Assembly: GCF_033807715.1 (NCBI RefSeq)
Contig: NC_084610.1
Location: 5,203,769 to 5,267,768, forward strand
Source of the DNA: Cololabis saira
Lineage: Eukaryota; Chordata; Actinopteri; Beloniformes; Belonidae
Length of the DNA stretch: 64,000 nucleotides
Direction of reading: 5' to 3'
A program made the translations under genes and the position numbers. Shown one piece after another: positions 19,723 to 31,374 of the stretch. The notes under the pieces are model-generated. The model saw nothing but the letters and a program-made list of their open reading frames with translations, had not been told where the DNA came from and made no database searches. Position 1 is the first letter of the stretch, and every line of letters starts with the position of its first letter.

Positions 19723-21876
19723 AGCTGAGCTGATACTTGTCCTGGATGTTTAATTTGGATCCTCCGTCACACATGAAGCCCTGCTGGAGTTCTGCAGGAC
19801 GGCCAGCGGGTGCTGCTGTTGGACCTGGACTCATCCTCACACTAAATGACAAGTGCGTGTTGAAATGCATTTCACTGGGATCGTTTCATCTAAAGCTGAT
19901 TGGGGAGGAAATCATTTCAGAAAATATTCTTATTGGGTGAGATGCGCCTGATTAATTGAGCCTGAAGCACTTTATATAAGAAAATCTGAACTTTAACCAC
20001 TGTCTTTTTGGAAAGTACCTCATGATGTTCAACGATAATGGAAGACATTTGCAGCTCTGACATACGAGGAAACAATCCTCCACCGTGCATCTCCTCCCCT
20101 TTTACCATTCAGCTCAGGTTAGAAAAAGAACTGCACGTGTTTGGAAGAGACGGAGCGAGTCAGAGTGTTTCAGTGAACATAGCGAGGACTTCTTCAGGGA
20201 GAATATGTAATAAGAAACATAGCTGCAGCCTGTCCTGCTTTCTGGGGACGGAGTTGTTGCAGACGTGCAGATAAACAGGCTGGCTGACTGGCCGACTGTG
20301 CTCATCCGGCGCCAATTTAAGCTCAGGACGGCACCAGAGGTAAAAAAGAGACTGAAAAAAGAAAAACCTTTGAGTTCAAGGAATCAACACATGTTCCTGC
20401 TTTGCAATGAAACTAAATTAAATCAAATTCAATGAAAATGTGATCTCAATGAGCTGTTAGAAACAACCCTTCAGTTACATGGTCTTTCATAAAGCTGTGG
20501 AGAGAGATGTATAAAATGTTGTGACCTTCCTGTGATGATGCAGCTCGGGGTTTTTTTTTTGTTTTCAACACAATTCAGAGTCCTGAATTGGATATTGTTC
20601 AAAAAGGCCAATAGAGTGTAATATGATTTGTATAAAAAGGCCAAACAGAAGAGGGTGAGAAGGGCCCGGCAACGAGGTTAGAGTGTTGCCGGTGAAGGTT
20701 ATTCTGCTGTGAATTGGTTGCCTGAATCCATTTATCGCCAGCACATTGGAGACGCTGTGACAGAGCGAGGTGTTTGAAAATCCCTCGTGAAGGACTGTGT
20801 CTTCTGTATGGGATTTGTTTTGGCGTGCGGCGCCACAGAGTGTTCACACACAGTTGGTTTAGCTCAAGGTAGTTTCATTTCTTGAATCAATGACTCGTTT
20901 ACAGGGATCCTCGCCACAAGGCTGAGCGATAATTGCTCACTGGTTTAGGTTTTTGCACTTGTGGCGACAACTCGAGGCCTTTTGGAAGGATTGGGTTCGA
21001 GTCTGACCGGTGGACGTGGTGGACGTCCGTATGGCTTCCTGATCCTGCTAATGAATTCTGTCCAGATTGGCAGAGCGGCTCTGGTCACAGAGTGGGCTCG
21101 GGGGGCTCGGTGGGTGTGAGGAGCCATCTGTCGTGCCACCATGTTCTCCCTTTACTTCAGAAAAGCCACAATGGAAGATCCTGTCAGGGTTTGACAGCTC
21201 CATCGCTTTCTCGAAGCCGCACCGCAAGCGTGAAGGAGTGTGGACATCAAAAAAAGTTTTAGCACAAATTACTGCTTTCACTCCCACGGCACTCCTTTTT
21301 TCTCTTCTTCATCAGGATCAATGTGAGCTTTGGACAGTTAGTGATTTGCAATAATTGCAGAGACTGCTGGTGATTTTAATTCTGACTCAGCCTGTCATGT
21401 CTGGTGTTTGCAAAGCCTCCAGCAGAAATTACCTGCCTTCTTATAAAAGGTCTCTGCAGAAATATTAATCCTTCAAACCGTGTGTTGTGTTTATTAATCT
21501 TTTTACTATTGTCTAAGCAAACACTTTTGATAATATTGTCATGGCAAATATACGTCAAAATGCCATTTTTACTCAAATTTCCATTTAATATCAGCATTTC
21601 TCTCCTTATGAAATATTATTTGAACTATATTCATGTCCAGTCATGTACAAGTGTTTGTATTTCCCTTCAATTCTTTGTGTGTGTTTGTGTATGAATTGTA
21701 AAAAAACAACATCAAAATCATCTGATTGTCATCATGAGCAATACTAAGTACCCCCCATAATGCTTCCAGAGGATTTAAGAGCATAAGTTGCAGCCAAGTC
21801 ATTGATGAATTGATCATCAACAGGTTTGCAGACTTCTATTAACCCTCCGGGACACCTAGAATAATTGTTACACTCT
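19723..21876. other. Single-copy stretch
   Basis: No recognised gene or repeat. 20930-21290 is open on both strands and moderately GC-rich, but no domain, start context or splice site stands out. Confidence 0.5.
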
Positions 21877-22312
21877 GACCCCTTAGCGCAAAAAATGCGC
21901 TTTTCATAAGGTAGCTATAAAACATATTATACATTAATATTATATTCTACTTTAATTGAGCTAATTTCTTTCACCAATATCTGACCTAAGTATTGATATC
22001 AAATATTCATGATTTTTTAAAGATTTTAACCCTTTAAATGCCAGGTTTTTGTCACGATGCCACCATGTTTTTAGATGAAAAAAACAGAAAAAATGAATTA
22101 TTTTCAATATACTACATGCAAAGTAGATTTTTTTGTTTTGGGTTATTACAGCCTGGGATATGTCAATGATGAGTATCAACATTGATTTTCATGCATTATT
22201 ATTTTTTTGTGCAGTGTCAAATACTCACACTTTGACCCCTTAGCGCAAAAAACGTGCTTTTCATAAGGTAGCTATAAAACATATTATACATTAATATTAT
22301 ATTCTACTTTAA
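21877..22312 (+). repeat. Direct duplication of ~78 bp, 360 bp apart
   Basis: TGACCCCTTAGCGCAAAAAA through ATATTATATTCTACTTTAA occurs at 21877-21955 and again at 22236-22310 with few differences. The spacer is AT-rich and unrelated. Confidence 0.8.
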
Positions 22313-23623
22313 AAGAAAAAATGACACCAGTTTACCGATCTGGTCAGCTCAGGTGTGTGTTAACACAATGCCATGGGGGAAAGAAATAAGCAATGGTCTG
22401 TATTGGGTTAAACCATTTCCAAAGAATTTGGAGTTCAGGTAAAAAAAAAAGTTGTAAAGCACTGAAAAGTCTTCCCTCGAACATCCCAGTGAACTTACCC
22501 TAAAGTCAGACTATGAAATACTATTAAAAAAAACTAAACAAAAAACCCTGCTATTACAGGAATTGCATGCCTGAGTGAACATGAACAAGACACTTCCACA
22601 ATGATGCAAGAGACTGATAAAGTTGTTACGTTACTTAGTATTGTCCACATGATTTTTTCCCTTCTCTGTCTCCTTTTTGTTACTCTGTAATGGCTGAGTG
22701 AAAATATCCCTTATTCTGATGATCCTCTACTGCTAGATGGGTTTTACACAAATATACAAAGGAGGGGCTGCTAAATTTTGCACATGGACTACAAAGTGCC
22801 AATGGTTTTGGAAAACATTTTTCAAAAACATTGTGCTGGGAATAAAAGTACTTTCATACTGTATGTGATATTGTGGGCTTCTTTTTTTCTGAGGTTGACA
22901 CAATTTCCAAAGTTATTTAAAAGGAAAGCATTTAGCAATCTTCATAAAACTTGCAGAATACAATGCGCCTGAGGAAATCTAAACTAAAATATGCCTTATG
23001 CGTCATCATTAAACTGTAATCATACGATTATTAACTCAACTCCCTTGGTTTGAATTAATTTTTCCACACTAGCTCTCATGAAATGACTGCAGAAACAAAA
23101 TCTAGATCTATCTTTCCCGTTTCTTGTAATCTCTCTCCATTTCAAATCTCTTTACTGTCTCATTTCCAATCACAACCATCACAGAGCCTTTTGCTGCTTA
23201 TTTCACCACAACTTTACATTGCGAAGAACAAGAATTTCTGCCTGCTGCCACTTCTGTGGATGTTGCTTTTTGTGTTTGACGGAGCAATCCAATTTTCAAG
23301 CAGGCCTCCGCTACAAGGTTGCAGTGACAGAATCAATGAAAACAATATAGGAGAGTTTCATTTTATACATGTGTTACAGAGAAAGAGACAAAGCCTTTAA
23401 ATTGAGGAAAATATCAGCAGCTATGTAGTGAGGTGCAGTAAAAATGAAGGCAGGGCAGCGGTGTCTCAAAAGAGAGCCCAGTCAGCAGAACTACTCAGCT
23501 ACTGTATAGGATTTAAAGGCCAAAAGGAAAGAAAGGAAAAAACAAATCAGCACCTGGATTACACTGAGTAAATTAGGTAAAGGCTTCTCTTTGGAAAAGG
23601 AAGACGTCCGTGACTGTACAGAC
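22313..23623. other. Single-copy spacer
   Basis: AT-rich, no recognised gene or repeat. Confidence 0.5.
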
Positions 23624-23848
23624 CTCCCAAGATTAAAATCCCACCTCAAAACTCACCTTTACAGAACTGCTTTTAATGTGTGATCAATGTCCCGTGTCAT
23701 GTAATTGTCCTATGTGTACTGCTTTTATGATTTTTATACTATTGTAAAGTGTCTTTAGTGTCTTTGAGTGTACTGCTTTTATGATTTCTACTAATGTAAA
23801 GCGTCTTTGAGTCCCTAGAAAAGCGCTATACAAATAAAATGTATTATT
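23624..23848 (+). mobile_element. L2-type LINE 3' end
   Basis: The frame LPRLKSHLKTHLYRTAFNV then TGA (23624-23683) is the typical C-terminus of L2-like ORF2 in fish. The 3' UTR follows, with GTAAAGCGTCTTTGAGTCC and AAAAGCGCTATACAAATAAA, ending near 23848 in an ATT-rich tail. The 5' part is absent. Confidence 0.8.
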
Positions 23849-23935
23849 ATGGGCATGCCAAGTTGTGGCATGAACATATTGCAATCGTCCAGAATGGCCC
23901 AAAGGGCAATGTTGCTAGCATTTTGCTAACAAGCT

Positions 23936-24917
23936 AAAGTCGTAAAAAGTCCCACTGCGCACCAGCGCATGTACAGCATGACCCCGCTCTGATGTGGAAA
24001 AAAAAAAAATCCCCCAAAAATAAAACACGCAACGTGCACCCATGCATGGCATACATCGTTGGATGAGTCTCCATCGTGCCTCGATGGGCATTACTTTTCT
24101 CAGTCAAAAGTGTTAGCGTGGCAACGCTAGATGCCAAAAAGCAAAAAAAAAGGCAAAAATTCGGACGCTTATTGCTCGGCCGAACTTAATCGTAGAGACA
24201 TCGTTCAAATTTACAAACACTTGGAGCGATTGGCACCAAAGGATAGTAGAACCTCATCATGCTAATTATTATGGTTTTTGCGATATTTGACTCTCAATTA
24301 AAAAAAAAATCAATTTTATTTTGGATGCTTGTTGCTAGGCAACGGTTTATCATACAGACATCATTACAACATTGACAAACCCGGGACGCTTTGTACTGCA
24401 ACATATTTTAGTCTCATCATACTAGCTGTTATGCTTTTTGAGATATTTAACTATTCTCATTTTCAAGCTAACGGAAATTTGGACGCTTGTTGCTCAGCAA
24501 CACGATATCACAGAGACATCGATCCAACGTTAAAAGGCTCGGGGCGATGTGGACTACAACATACTGAGGTTTCATTAGGCTGTTGTTTACAACTTTTGAG
24601 ATATCGAAGCCAAATTGTCCCATTCTATCCTATGGGGTTTATTACCATGGCAACAAAAACCTATGCATTTGTATGGGGGAACATGTGAATAAACAATCTG
24701 TTAATGCTGCCCGAACCGCAACGTGCATCCAGGCCTTGGTTTAGTTAATTGCCCATTATTAATAACCCCAAATATGGCAAGAACCACCTCCGACACAACC
24801 AAAACAACCTTAAACACAACCACTACAGCCCCAAACCAAAGCAGTAAGACGGGACGAATGGGCAGTAGGGCATGCGCATATCAGAATTTCCTGAAATTTT
24901 CTAGTTATTATTATTAA
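23936..24917 (-). repeat. Modular dispersed repeat, inverted diverged copy
   Basis: On the minus strand it shares GAGAAAAGTAATGCCCAT, GGGTGCACGTTGCG and GCATCTAGCGTTGCCACG-type words with 9931-10857 and 42108-42745. It carries extra internal modules that those copies lack. Confidence 0.65.
24160..24620 (-). repeat. Three tandem ~150 bp modules within the inverted copy
   Basis: The word GGACGCTTATTGCTCGGC / GGATGCTTGTTGCTAGGC / GGACGCTTGTTGCTCAGC recurs near 24163, 24324 and 24482. Each is followed by AGACATC, a CTCATCAT-like word and TTTTTGAGATATT. The three modules are diverged, so the amplification is old. Confidence 0.7.
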
Positions 24918-25862
24918 GACAAGGTTCTGGGACTAAAAAGCTGTGTAACTGTAAGAAAACCACATATCAACATGACGAAGAGGAAAAAAGTGGCTTCACT
25001 TTGTAAGGCAGCTAAAGATTGGACTTAAGAGTCCAGATTTATCATGTCCCAGAGTGACAGATGAGAATGGTGGCGAATAAAATGATGCATCCATGGAGGC
25101 CTAGCATGCAGAGCTAGGGTGGTAGTACTATGATCTGGGGTTGCAGGTTCAACAATGCTTAAAAACAACAGGTCAGCTGACTATTTGCATTAATGAGAAA
25201 CTGTAATATGTCATGCATATAAAAAAAAAGCATAAGATAACAGCGGTGTGCTGTCAACCTGATGTAGCTGAGAGCCACCTGTGAACTGCTGGTGTTGCGC
25301 GAGGAGGGTCGCAGCTGCCGGCGCTGAACTTGGCTGCTTTTCAGACTAGTGTGGGGGAGGATGAAGGCTGGCTTCCTCGCCTCGCTCAGCGCGAGAGCAA
25401 AGGCCTCACAACGCTCTCAGCCCACATCTGTATGGAAGACGTGGGGAGAGCGGAGCGAGCCGCCCACATGACGATGGGAGATGGCAGAGGAGGGCACCAG
25501 ACACGCTGCTCTCAAATGTTTGTTGGGGCCACGAGTTTCAGTTGGCTGCTATTCTCAGAGACAGAAAGACGCGGTTGGCAGGGTTCACACCTGGTTCTTG
25601 TGAAGTGTGATTTGCATCTATTTATCTATTTCATTGCGTTAAGAGCCAATAAAGAATCTTGAAAGACTTAAACCCCACCAAAAAGATTTTTTTTCTTTCT
25701 GCAGCGAAAAACCCAGCTCAATGTGGTCAACACAAACTCTAAATTCAAGGCTTTTCACATTCTGATAGAAAGTCATATGTGAAGATATACATGGGAACCA
25801 CACTGAATCTTTTCACAAACAGGTTCTTTCCAATTGTGTGTTTAAGTTTGCTTCTTCAGCTC
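24918..25862. other. Single-copy spacer
   Basis: 25290-25560 is GC-richer and open for 110 codons, with no recognised domain. Otherwise nothing is seen. Confidence 0.5.
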
Positions 25863-26020
25863 ATTCGACTAGAAAACCCTCATAATTTTCCTTGAAAACA
25901 AAAAAAAAAGTGGGATTGAACTGTGAACATCCTGCAGCAAACCAACCTACTTCCATGATACAAACAAGCGTTCACCATCATGTCACATGTGTGAAATTGG
26001 TTCCAAATTTTCTCACTGAA
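25863..26020 (+). repeat. Duplicated block, copy 1
   Basis: Matches 28385-28605 from TAGAAAACCCTCATAATTTT through TGTGAAATTGGTTCCAAATT. It lacks about 50 bp (between ATGTCACATG and TGTGAAATTGG) that copy 2 has. Confidence 0.85.
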
Positions 26021-26430
26021 GGGACATCAAACAGTGATACCGCATAGGTCAGAGATACATTTACCCTTCACTCCATTTTGGACAAAAATCTAGTTAGATT
26101 AAATATTCAGGCTAACAATTAGCTTATCAATGTTTTCATCATCTGCCTTGCAATTTTATTGTCTAAACATCTAAAGTGCATTCCTCCTCCTTCAAGTAGG
26201 GGTTGTATTCAAATATTTATCAATAACTCCGCAGCTCCTGCAGTGGATCAGCGGCTGCAACCAGAGCCGGAGCAGATCATTGTGATACTGATAACTGCAT
26301 GTCCTAGTCCGCCAGTCCTCCTTTCAGCTCTGGCAGTGCTCCTTTCATGTCATTTTAGTACAAACACTTAAAATGAAGATGTTTTAACAGAAATGATCAA
26401 AATGAAGGTGTAAAAAAAAAATATATATAT
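26021..26430. other. Single-copy spacer
   Basis: No gene or repeat recognised; short AT run at about 26425. Confidence 0.45.
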
Positions 26431-26640
26431 TAAAACTGCAAGCAGCGATGAACGGGCCCTCCACCCTTGTGTACGTTCAGGCCGCAGTGGAAGCTTGTAT
26501 GACTTGCATGTAGATTCTTCAGGCCTGGACGTTTAGCAAATGACACCGCCCACGACTCTCTATATCAAACCATTCAAAAGTTATGGCAGAAAGTAGGAAC
26601 TATCAGATATCCACCAATCAGATGAAGGGGCGGGGCTAAT
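26431..26640 (+). repeat. Modular dispersed repeat, 5' piece
   Basis: Begins TGCAAGCAGCGATGAACGGG, the same 5' end as the copy at 42108. It continues through ACACCGCCCACGACTCT and ACCAATCAGATGAAGGGG, then stops. No 3' modules. Confidence 0.75.
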
Positions 26641-26783
26641 TCATACCAATGGTCCCGGACCCCCCGCAGCCAGCGCCAAGGACCCGGATTCCCCCGGAAC
26701 CAGCCCAGAGGATCCTTAGTCCCCCGAAGCCGGCTCCTCAGGTTCGGCCTGACCCGCCTGCCAAGTCCTGAGACCGAGAAGTC
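26641..26783. other. GC-rich spacer before the 18S fragment
   Basis: Three diverged copies of a ~35 bp unit around GGACCCGGATTCCCCCGGAACC. It may be degraded 18S variable-region sequence or an unrelated GC-rich repeat. I could not align it to 18S by eye. Confidence 0.4.
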
Positions 26784-26797
26784 GAGAAGACGATCAG

Positions 26798-26866
<69 letters not shown>
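26784..26866 (+). rRNA. 3' end of 18S rRNA (83 nt fragment)
   Basis: This is the universally conserved end of eukaryotic small-subunit rRNA. It contains GAGAAGACGATCA, TTGACTATCTAGAGGAAGTA, AAGTCGTAACAAGG, TTTCCGTAGGTGAACC and TGCGGAAGGATCATTA, ending exactly at the mature 18S 3' end. One difference from the usual vertebrate sequence is visible (GATCAGACTTG for GATCAAACTTG). Sequence before 26784 is not recognisably 18S, so it is an isolated fragment and not an rDNA unit. It sits between a dispersed-repeat piece and a Ty3/gypsy-like end. Confidence 0.93.
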
Positions 26867-26869
<3 letters not shown>

Positions 26870-27096
26870 TAGCAGCAGCAGAGTGTTGCGGACTCTGTGT
26901 GGACCTGACAGGTCTGCCATGTCCCGAGGGCGACCCCCGAACTGTCTCGCCGGTCAGCCCGGCCCCGAGGACGGCCCCCGGAACTTGTACCATGTGTTGG
27001 CCTGGGCCCTTCTCTGGGCCCCCTCCGCCCACCCTGGATTGGGTTTTTGTGATGCGTCGTTGGGACATCTGGGATCTGTCCCTTGAGGTGGGGTAC
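26867..27096 (+). other. ITS1-like or LTR-element internal sequence
   Basis: GC-rich sequence directly after the 18S end, where ITS1 would be. Its last part (GGGACATCTGGGATCTGTCC, then TTGAGGTGGGGTAC) looks like the end of a fish Ty3/gypsy internal region with a polypurine tract before the LTR. The boundary between the two is not visible. Confidence 0.45.
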
Positions 27097-27416
27097 TGTC
27101 AGGGTTTGACATTTCCCTGTTTTGAGTTTCAGTTCTGTCCCTCCTGTTTCCATCTGCCCTGATTGTCTGCACCTGTGTCTCGTTATCCCCTGTGTATATC
27201 TAGTCTTGTCTTTCCCTGCTGCTCCCTGCTGGTCCGTACTGTTTCCTCTCTCCATGTGGCATGGCAAGTTTTTGATCCTGTTTCAGTTCTGGTTTTCGGT
27301 CTGCCTTTTCAATCCTGCTCAGCAGCGCTTTTGGTTTTGCTGAATAAATCCTGCTTTGTGAACTCCTGCCTCCTGCTCTCCTGCGTTTGGGTCCTCAACA
27401 AACCGCAATCGTGACA
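27097..27416 (+). mobile_element. Ty3/gypsy-like 3' LTR (320 bp)
   Basis: Starts TGTCAGGG and ends GTGACA, giving the TG...CA ends and TGTCA/TGACA inverted repeat of LTRs. It is preceded by a purine-rich tract and carries an internal AATAAA at 27343-27348. No second LTR and no gag-pol lie in the window, so it is a truncated 3' end. No target duplication was found. Confidence 0.65.
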
Positions 27417-27690
27417 CACGGTTGGAGTCTCACAAGTCACAAAGCTCCTAATAAACATGAGATTTATCAATACACTGTGCGGGGATTAATCATTAATTTA
27501 TGAGCTTTACATCACGTTTCATACCCAGGTTGAGGAACAGCTATCACGGTCTCAGGACGAGCACGCGTCACAAGGTCGTAACCATGGATACAGGGTTGGT
27601 GCGCCCCCTGGTGGTGGAGCACAGTACCTCTGTGAAAGAAGAATAAGAATAAGCTTTATTGACCAAGTATGAACATGCCAGACCCATACC
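27417..27690. other. Spacer with a short LINE-tail-like motif
   Basis: 27640-27685 reads AATAAGAATAAGCTTTATTGACC, like the inverted 3' tail of a fish retroelement. The rest is not recognised. Confidence 0.45.
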
Positions 27691-28384
27691 TGTCAAGTCT
27701 CCCGTATTTGACCCCTCTTTCCCGCCGTCCTCCCATATTAGTATTTTCCCGTAAATTTCCCATTTTATAATTTAATAACTTTTAAACAGCAGACTGAATT
27801 GTCACTAGCCTCGCGAGAACTGCAACCTGCTGCAGCCTGGGTGGCAGCTCTCGCGAGGTTAGTGGCGACGACGGGAGCAAACTCGGAAAAACAAATCAGA
27901 TCAGTGCTAAAAAAAGCACAGATCTTGTGTAAATATCTCTAAAAATGGGAAACCGAATTTACTTTCCTTTCGAGGAGCAGTTATTTCAGTTAGAGACACA
28001 TAAACATGCGTCGGTGTCATCAGTCATTAATGCCAGAGAGCCACATGAGTGAAAATGACAAATTAAAATGAAATGTAAATGTTTCACTTGAAGACGATCA
28101 ATGCGTATATGAACTGAAAATATTTAAAATAAATAAATAAATGTTCTTTAATTTACTTCTGTTTTCATTTAGGCTCTATTGTAGGATTACATATATCGGA
28201 ATGTCCACAACATTTCAGTGTCCACAAATTAGAACTATCAGATTCTGAGCACCTAGTTGTATTTTGTAAGTGCTTGAAAGGTAGTTATTTTAGATTTCTC
28301 GTAAATCGGTCTTAAAATGTAAGATACTGGACCTCGGTTGGACTGGTGGGACAGCGGCAAAAAATTTCCAGGCCAGACAGGGAA
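27691..28384. mobile_element. hAT-like end fragment and associated AT-rich sequence
   Basis: The start ATACCTGTCAAGTCTCCCGT is a terminal motif I associate with fish hAT elements. Two CTCGCGAGA-type words, one near 27811 and one near 27851, form a short hairpin. No matching right end was found, so the boundaries are provisional. Confidence 0.35.
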
Positions 28385-28605
28385 TTTGTTTTCATTTGTT
28401 TTCTAGAAAACCCTCATAATTTTTCTTGAAAACAAAAAAAAAGTGGGATTGAACTGTGAACATCCTGCAGCAAACCAACCTACTTCCATGATACAAATAA
28501 GTGTTCACCGTCATGTCACATGAAATGCTACACAATGTGCCGCATCTTTGTCCAGTTATTGCTTGCCTTGTGTGAAATTGGTTCCAAATTTGCTCGCTGA
28601 ACCCA
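28385..28605 (+). repeat. Duplicated block, copy 2
   Basis: Direct copy of 25863-26020 with about 50 extra bp (ATGCTACACAATGTGCCGCA and onward). The extra sequence does not look like an element, so deletion from copy 1 is the simpler reading. Confidence 0.85.
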
Positions 28606-28619
28606 GATTTAAATAGTTA

Positions 28620-29060
28620 CAAACAGTAATAGTAATGGCAGCTCTTATTAACATATACAATTAAAAAGTGAAAGGTGCAGCAGTATGAGGTAGTCATGGT
28701 TGAAAGGTGCATTGTTACAGCATTTGATTGTGGTTATTATTATTATTGCACAGTGATTGATTACTGAGACTATGAGTGATGAGAGTTCATCAGAGCAACA
28801 GCTTGGAGGAAGAAACTGTCCTTGTGTCTGGAGGTTTTGGCATGTACAGTTCTCTGTAGCGCCGTCCAGAGGGGAGGAGTTCAAACAGACTGTGTCCTGG
28901 GTGTGAGGGGTCTGCAGAGATGCTACCTGCCCGTTTCCTGGTCCTGGACCGGTCCAGGTCCTGGATAGATGGGAGGTTAGTCCCAGTTATCCTCCCTGCA
29001 GAGCTGATTGTCCGTTGCAGTCTGTTCTGTCTAGTTTGGTGGCCGATCCGAACCAGACAG
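28620..29060 (-). mobile_element. LINE 3' region fragment, minus strand
   Basis: Words such as TTGGAGGAAGAAACTGTCCT, GCCGTCCAGAGGGGAGGAG and CTGCAGAGATGCTACCTGCC are typical of an abundant fish retroelement 3' part, in the same orientation as the tail at 16006. No frame is retained. Clade not assigned. Confidence 0.5.
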
Positions 29061-30328
29061 TGATGGAACTGCAGAGAACAATATATAAATAAATATAAAT
29101 AAAGTACATTTTAAATAACATAAATTAGCATGAACTAAGCTTGCCTCGTTAGTCATGTAAGAACAATAATAATAATATAATAAAATAAAAACTTGAGTTG
29201 AGTGACCACGAGCCAGCTTGGTTCTCCTGCTTCAGCCCTGCAGCTTCTCATTTCCTGGCAGTGTTTACTGCCAGTAATTACACCATTAATCAAGTTAATG
29301 GAATATCAAAGAATGAAGCGATTGTACTTTCTCCCACAGATCTACGTTGCTCTGGGACCCCAACTGAGGCTTCCTCCTTCATAACCGGGCACATCTGAGC
29401 AGGCCCGCCCATCTGTCAGAGCCAGCCCCGGAGTCACCGGCTCCGACATCCACATATGTGTGCACGGCGGGAAGGTAGTGTATCAGATCTGACGACGGGC
29501 AGCGTGCTTTGCTGCACCGCTGTAGTGTCCTGAAGTCATATGTGCCTAGATGACGGAGGGGCCGTGAAGGTTGCGGCCTTGGGAAGTCGCCATGCCAGAC
29601 CGCTGACCCATGAAAATCTGCAGTCAGATCTTTAAAAAAAAATCAGTGGAGGATTTTTCTTTTTTTTAATTCCCAGAAAGTTTATTGAAAGCCACAGATG
29701 TGTCCATGTTGAAAATGCTTTGCACTTTGTAAGGCTTTGTGTAACAGGGAGGTCTGTCAGCCGGCCAAGGCAAAAGTTGAAGCCAAAACTGTCAGAAACA
29801 AAACACAAAAAGAACAAAAACTTTTTCTTTCCTTGAAGTAAACCAACAGTTCTTTCCAAACACTCCAGATGCTCAATACTAAGCAGTTAGAAGAGGATTA
29901 ATTTGTACGTGTAGATCTGGAAGGAGTCCATTTTTGATTCCTCTGACTGCTTGGACCAGCTGTATACCAGAGTGAACATCTTCTGTTTCAACAATTCTAC
30001 TGTTTGAATAAATGTTTTTATCGTACACTATGATTTTACTCCTTCAGGACAGAGAACAAAATACAAAATAGAAGTTATTTCCCCCCTTCTCTTCGTCACT
30101 GATGAGTGTCTCAGCTTCATGTTCAATGAAACTGTACGTTCTTGTGGTGCAAAATGACATTTTTATGCAAAAGACTAAGGTAGGGAGTGCATTCAATCAT
30201 GCTTCAAAAAGAAAAGAAAAGAGAAGTGGGACTCAGACACATGCACGTTTTGCAATGACAGATTTATAAATGAAAACCATCAGCAACCCAGACCTTATCA
30301 GTCTGGTGGAGAACAACGCATATCCACA
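29061..30328. other. Single-copy spacer
   Basis: 29200-29400 contains several TAATTA-type words (GCCAGTAATTACACCATTAA) and could be regulatory. Otherwise no gene or repeat is recognised. Confidence 0.45.
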
Positions 30329-30454
30329 TTGATCCTTCCCGGGCCAACGGCGAGACAGACCCTCCAGTGTCCTAGGTCTTCGTCAAGGAGGTCGGTCTGT
30401 TGGAGCCATCTTCTCTGGCTCCTCTCGTTGTGGAGGAACAGCAGCTCTACTCTG

Positions 30455-31374
30455 ACAGCCTGTCCTAACTGCACGCGAGCGTCCGACTATCGCGTCGCAC
30501 TGCGTTACATCCGACGCTCTCTGTCCACACTGAAACTGTTATGGGCCCCCACGTTATTTTGATTGACAGCTGAAACTCGCCTTTTACTCACCGCACTACC
30601 CGCTTGTGCACTCCTGAAAGAAACTCCTAAAATAACTCCTAAAAGAGTAAAGAGACAAGTAAAAGATGGGTGAGTACTTGTTATCTTCCTAAGTTTGTAC
30701 TTTCTAAACAGAAAACAAGCTTGATATTGTGATATTTAAATGTTCTTCTATTCTCTTCCTGCCTCTCGCGTTGAAAGCCGGTTGAAAGCGCTGTAGGAAA
30801 CAGTCATGATGAGGAACGGCTGATCCAGTTAGTTGAAATGAGAAGTTATCTCTATGATTCCTCCTCATTTCACTACAAAAATCTCAATAAAGTGGCAGAA
30901 ATAAATATTATCTTATTATCTTATCCCATTATCTTATTCTTATTTCTTATAATTACGTTTCTTTACCGGAAATTACATACAATGTAGCCAACAGCTAGCA
31001 AGTCGGTTAAAACTTCCAAACTTCCAGCTCCCTGGCGATCTCCCTCCAGCCAGCTGCCACTTTATTGAGGCACTTTATCAGCGCTTTCAACCGGCTTTCA
31101 ACGCAAGCGACAGGAAGAAAATAGAAGCAGGGTGTCCGACAAATGTTCAGCTCAAAACGTCGCGCTGCGTCGCGCTGCGTCGCGCTGCGTCGCGCTGCGT
31201 CGCGCTGCGTCGCGCTGCGTCGCGCTGCGTCGCGCTGCGTCGCGCTGCGTCGCGCTGCGTCGCGCTGCGTCGCGCTGCGTCGCTAAGACAGTCCAATAGA
31301 AATAGAAAATAAAGCAATGCAATTGATTTTGTCACTGACGCTCGCTTGCGTTGCATGCAGTTAGGACACGGTGT
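30455..31374. mobile_element. DNA transposon-like element with CCGTGTCCTAACTGC ends
   Basis: The left end (CCTGTCCTAACTGCACGCG) and right end (TGCATGCAGTTAGGACACGG) are inverted. Subterminal arms also pair: GAAAGCCGGTTGAAAGCGCT at 30773 versus its inverted form near 31085. A sibling at 38272-38657 shares AACGGCTGATCCAGTTAGTT and TCTATGATTCCTCCTCATTT. No ORF for a transposase. The superfamily is unknown. Confidence 0.7.
31161..31280. repeat. 10 bp minisatellite, 12 perfect units
   Basis: CGCGCTGCGT repeated 12 times without change inside the DNA element. The sibling element at 38272-38657 has about one unit at the same place, so the array expanded within this copy. Confidence 0.95.

Noticed and set aside
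26794..27267. Overlapping long openings on both strands at the 18S/LTR region
   Set aside because: They cross the rRNA fragment and LTR and owe their length to GC-rich composition.
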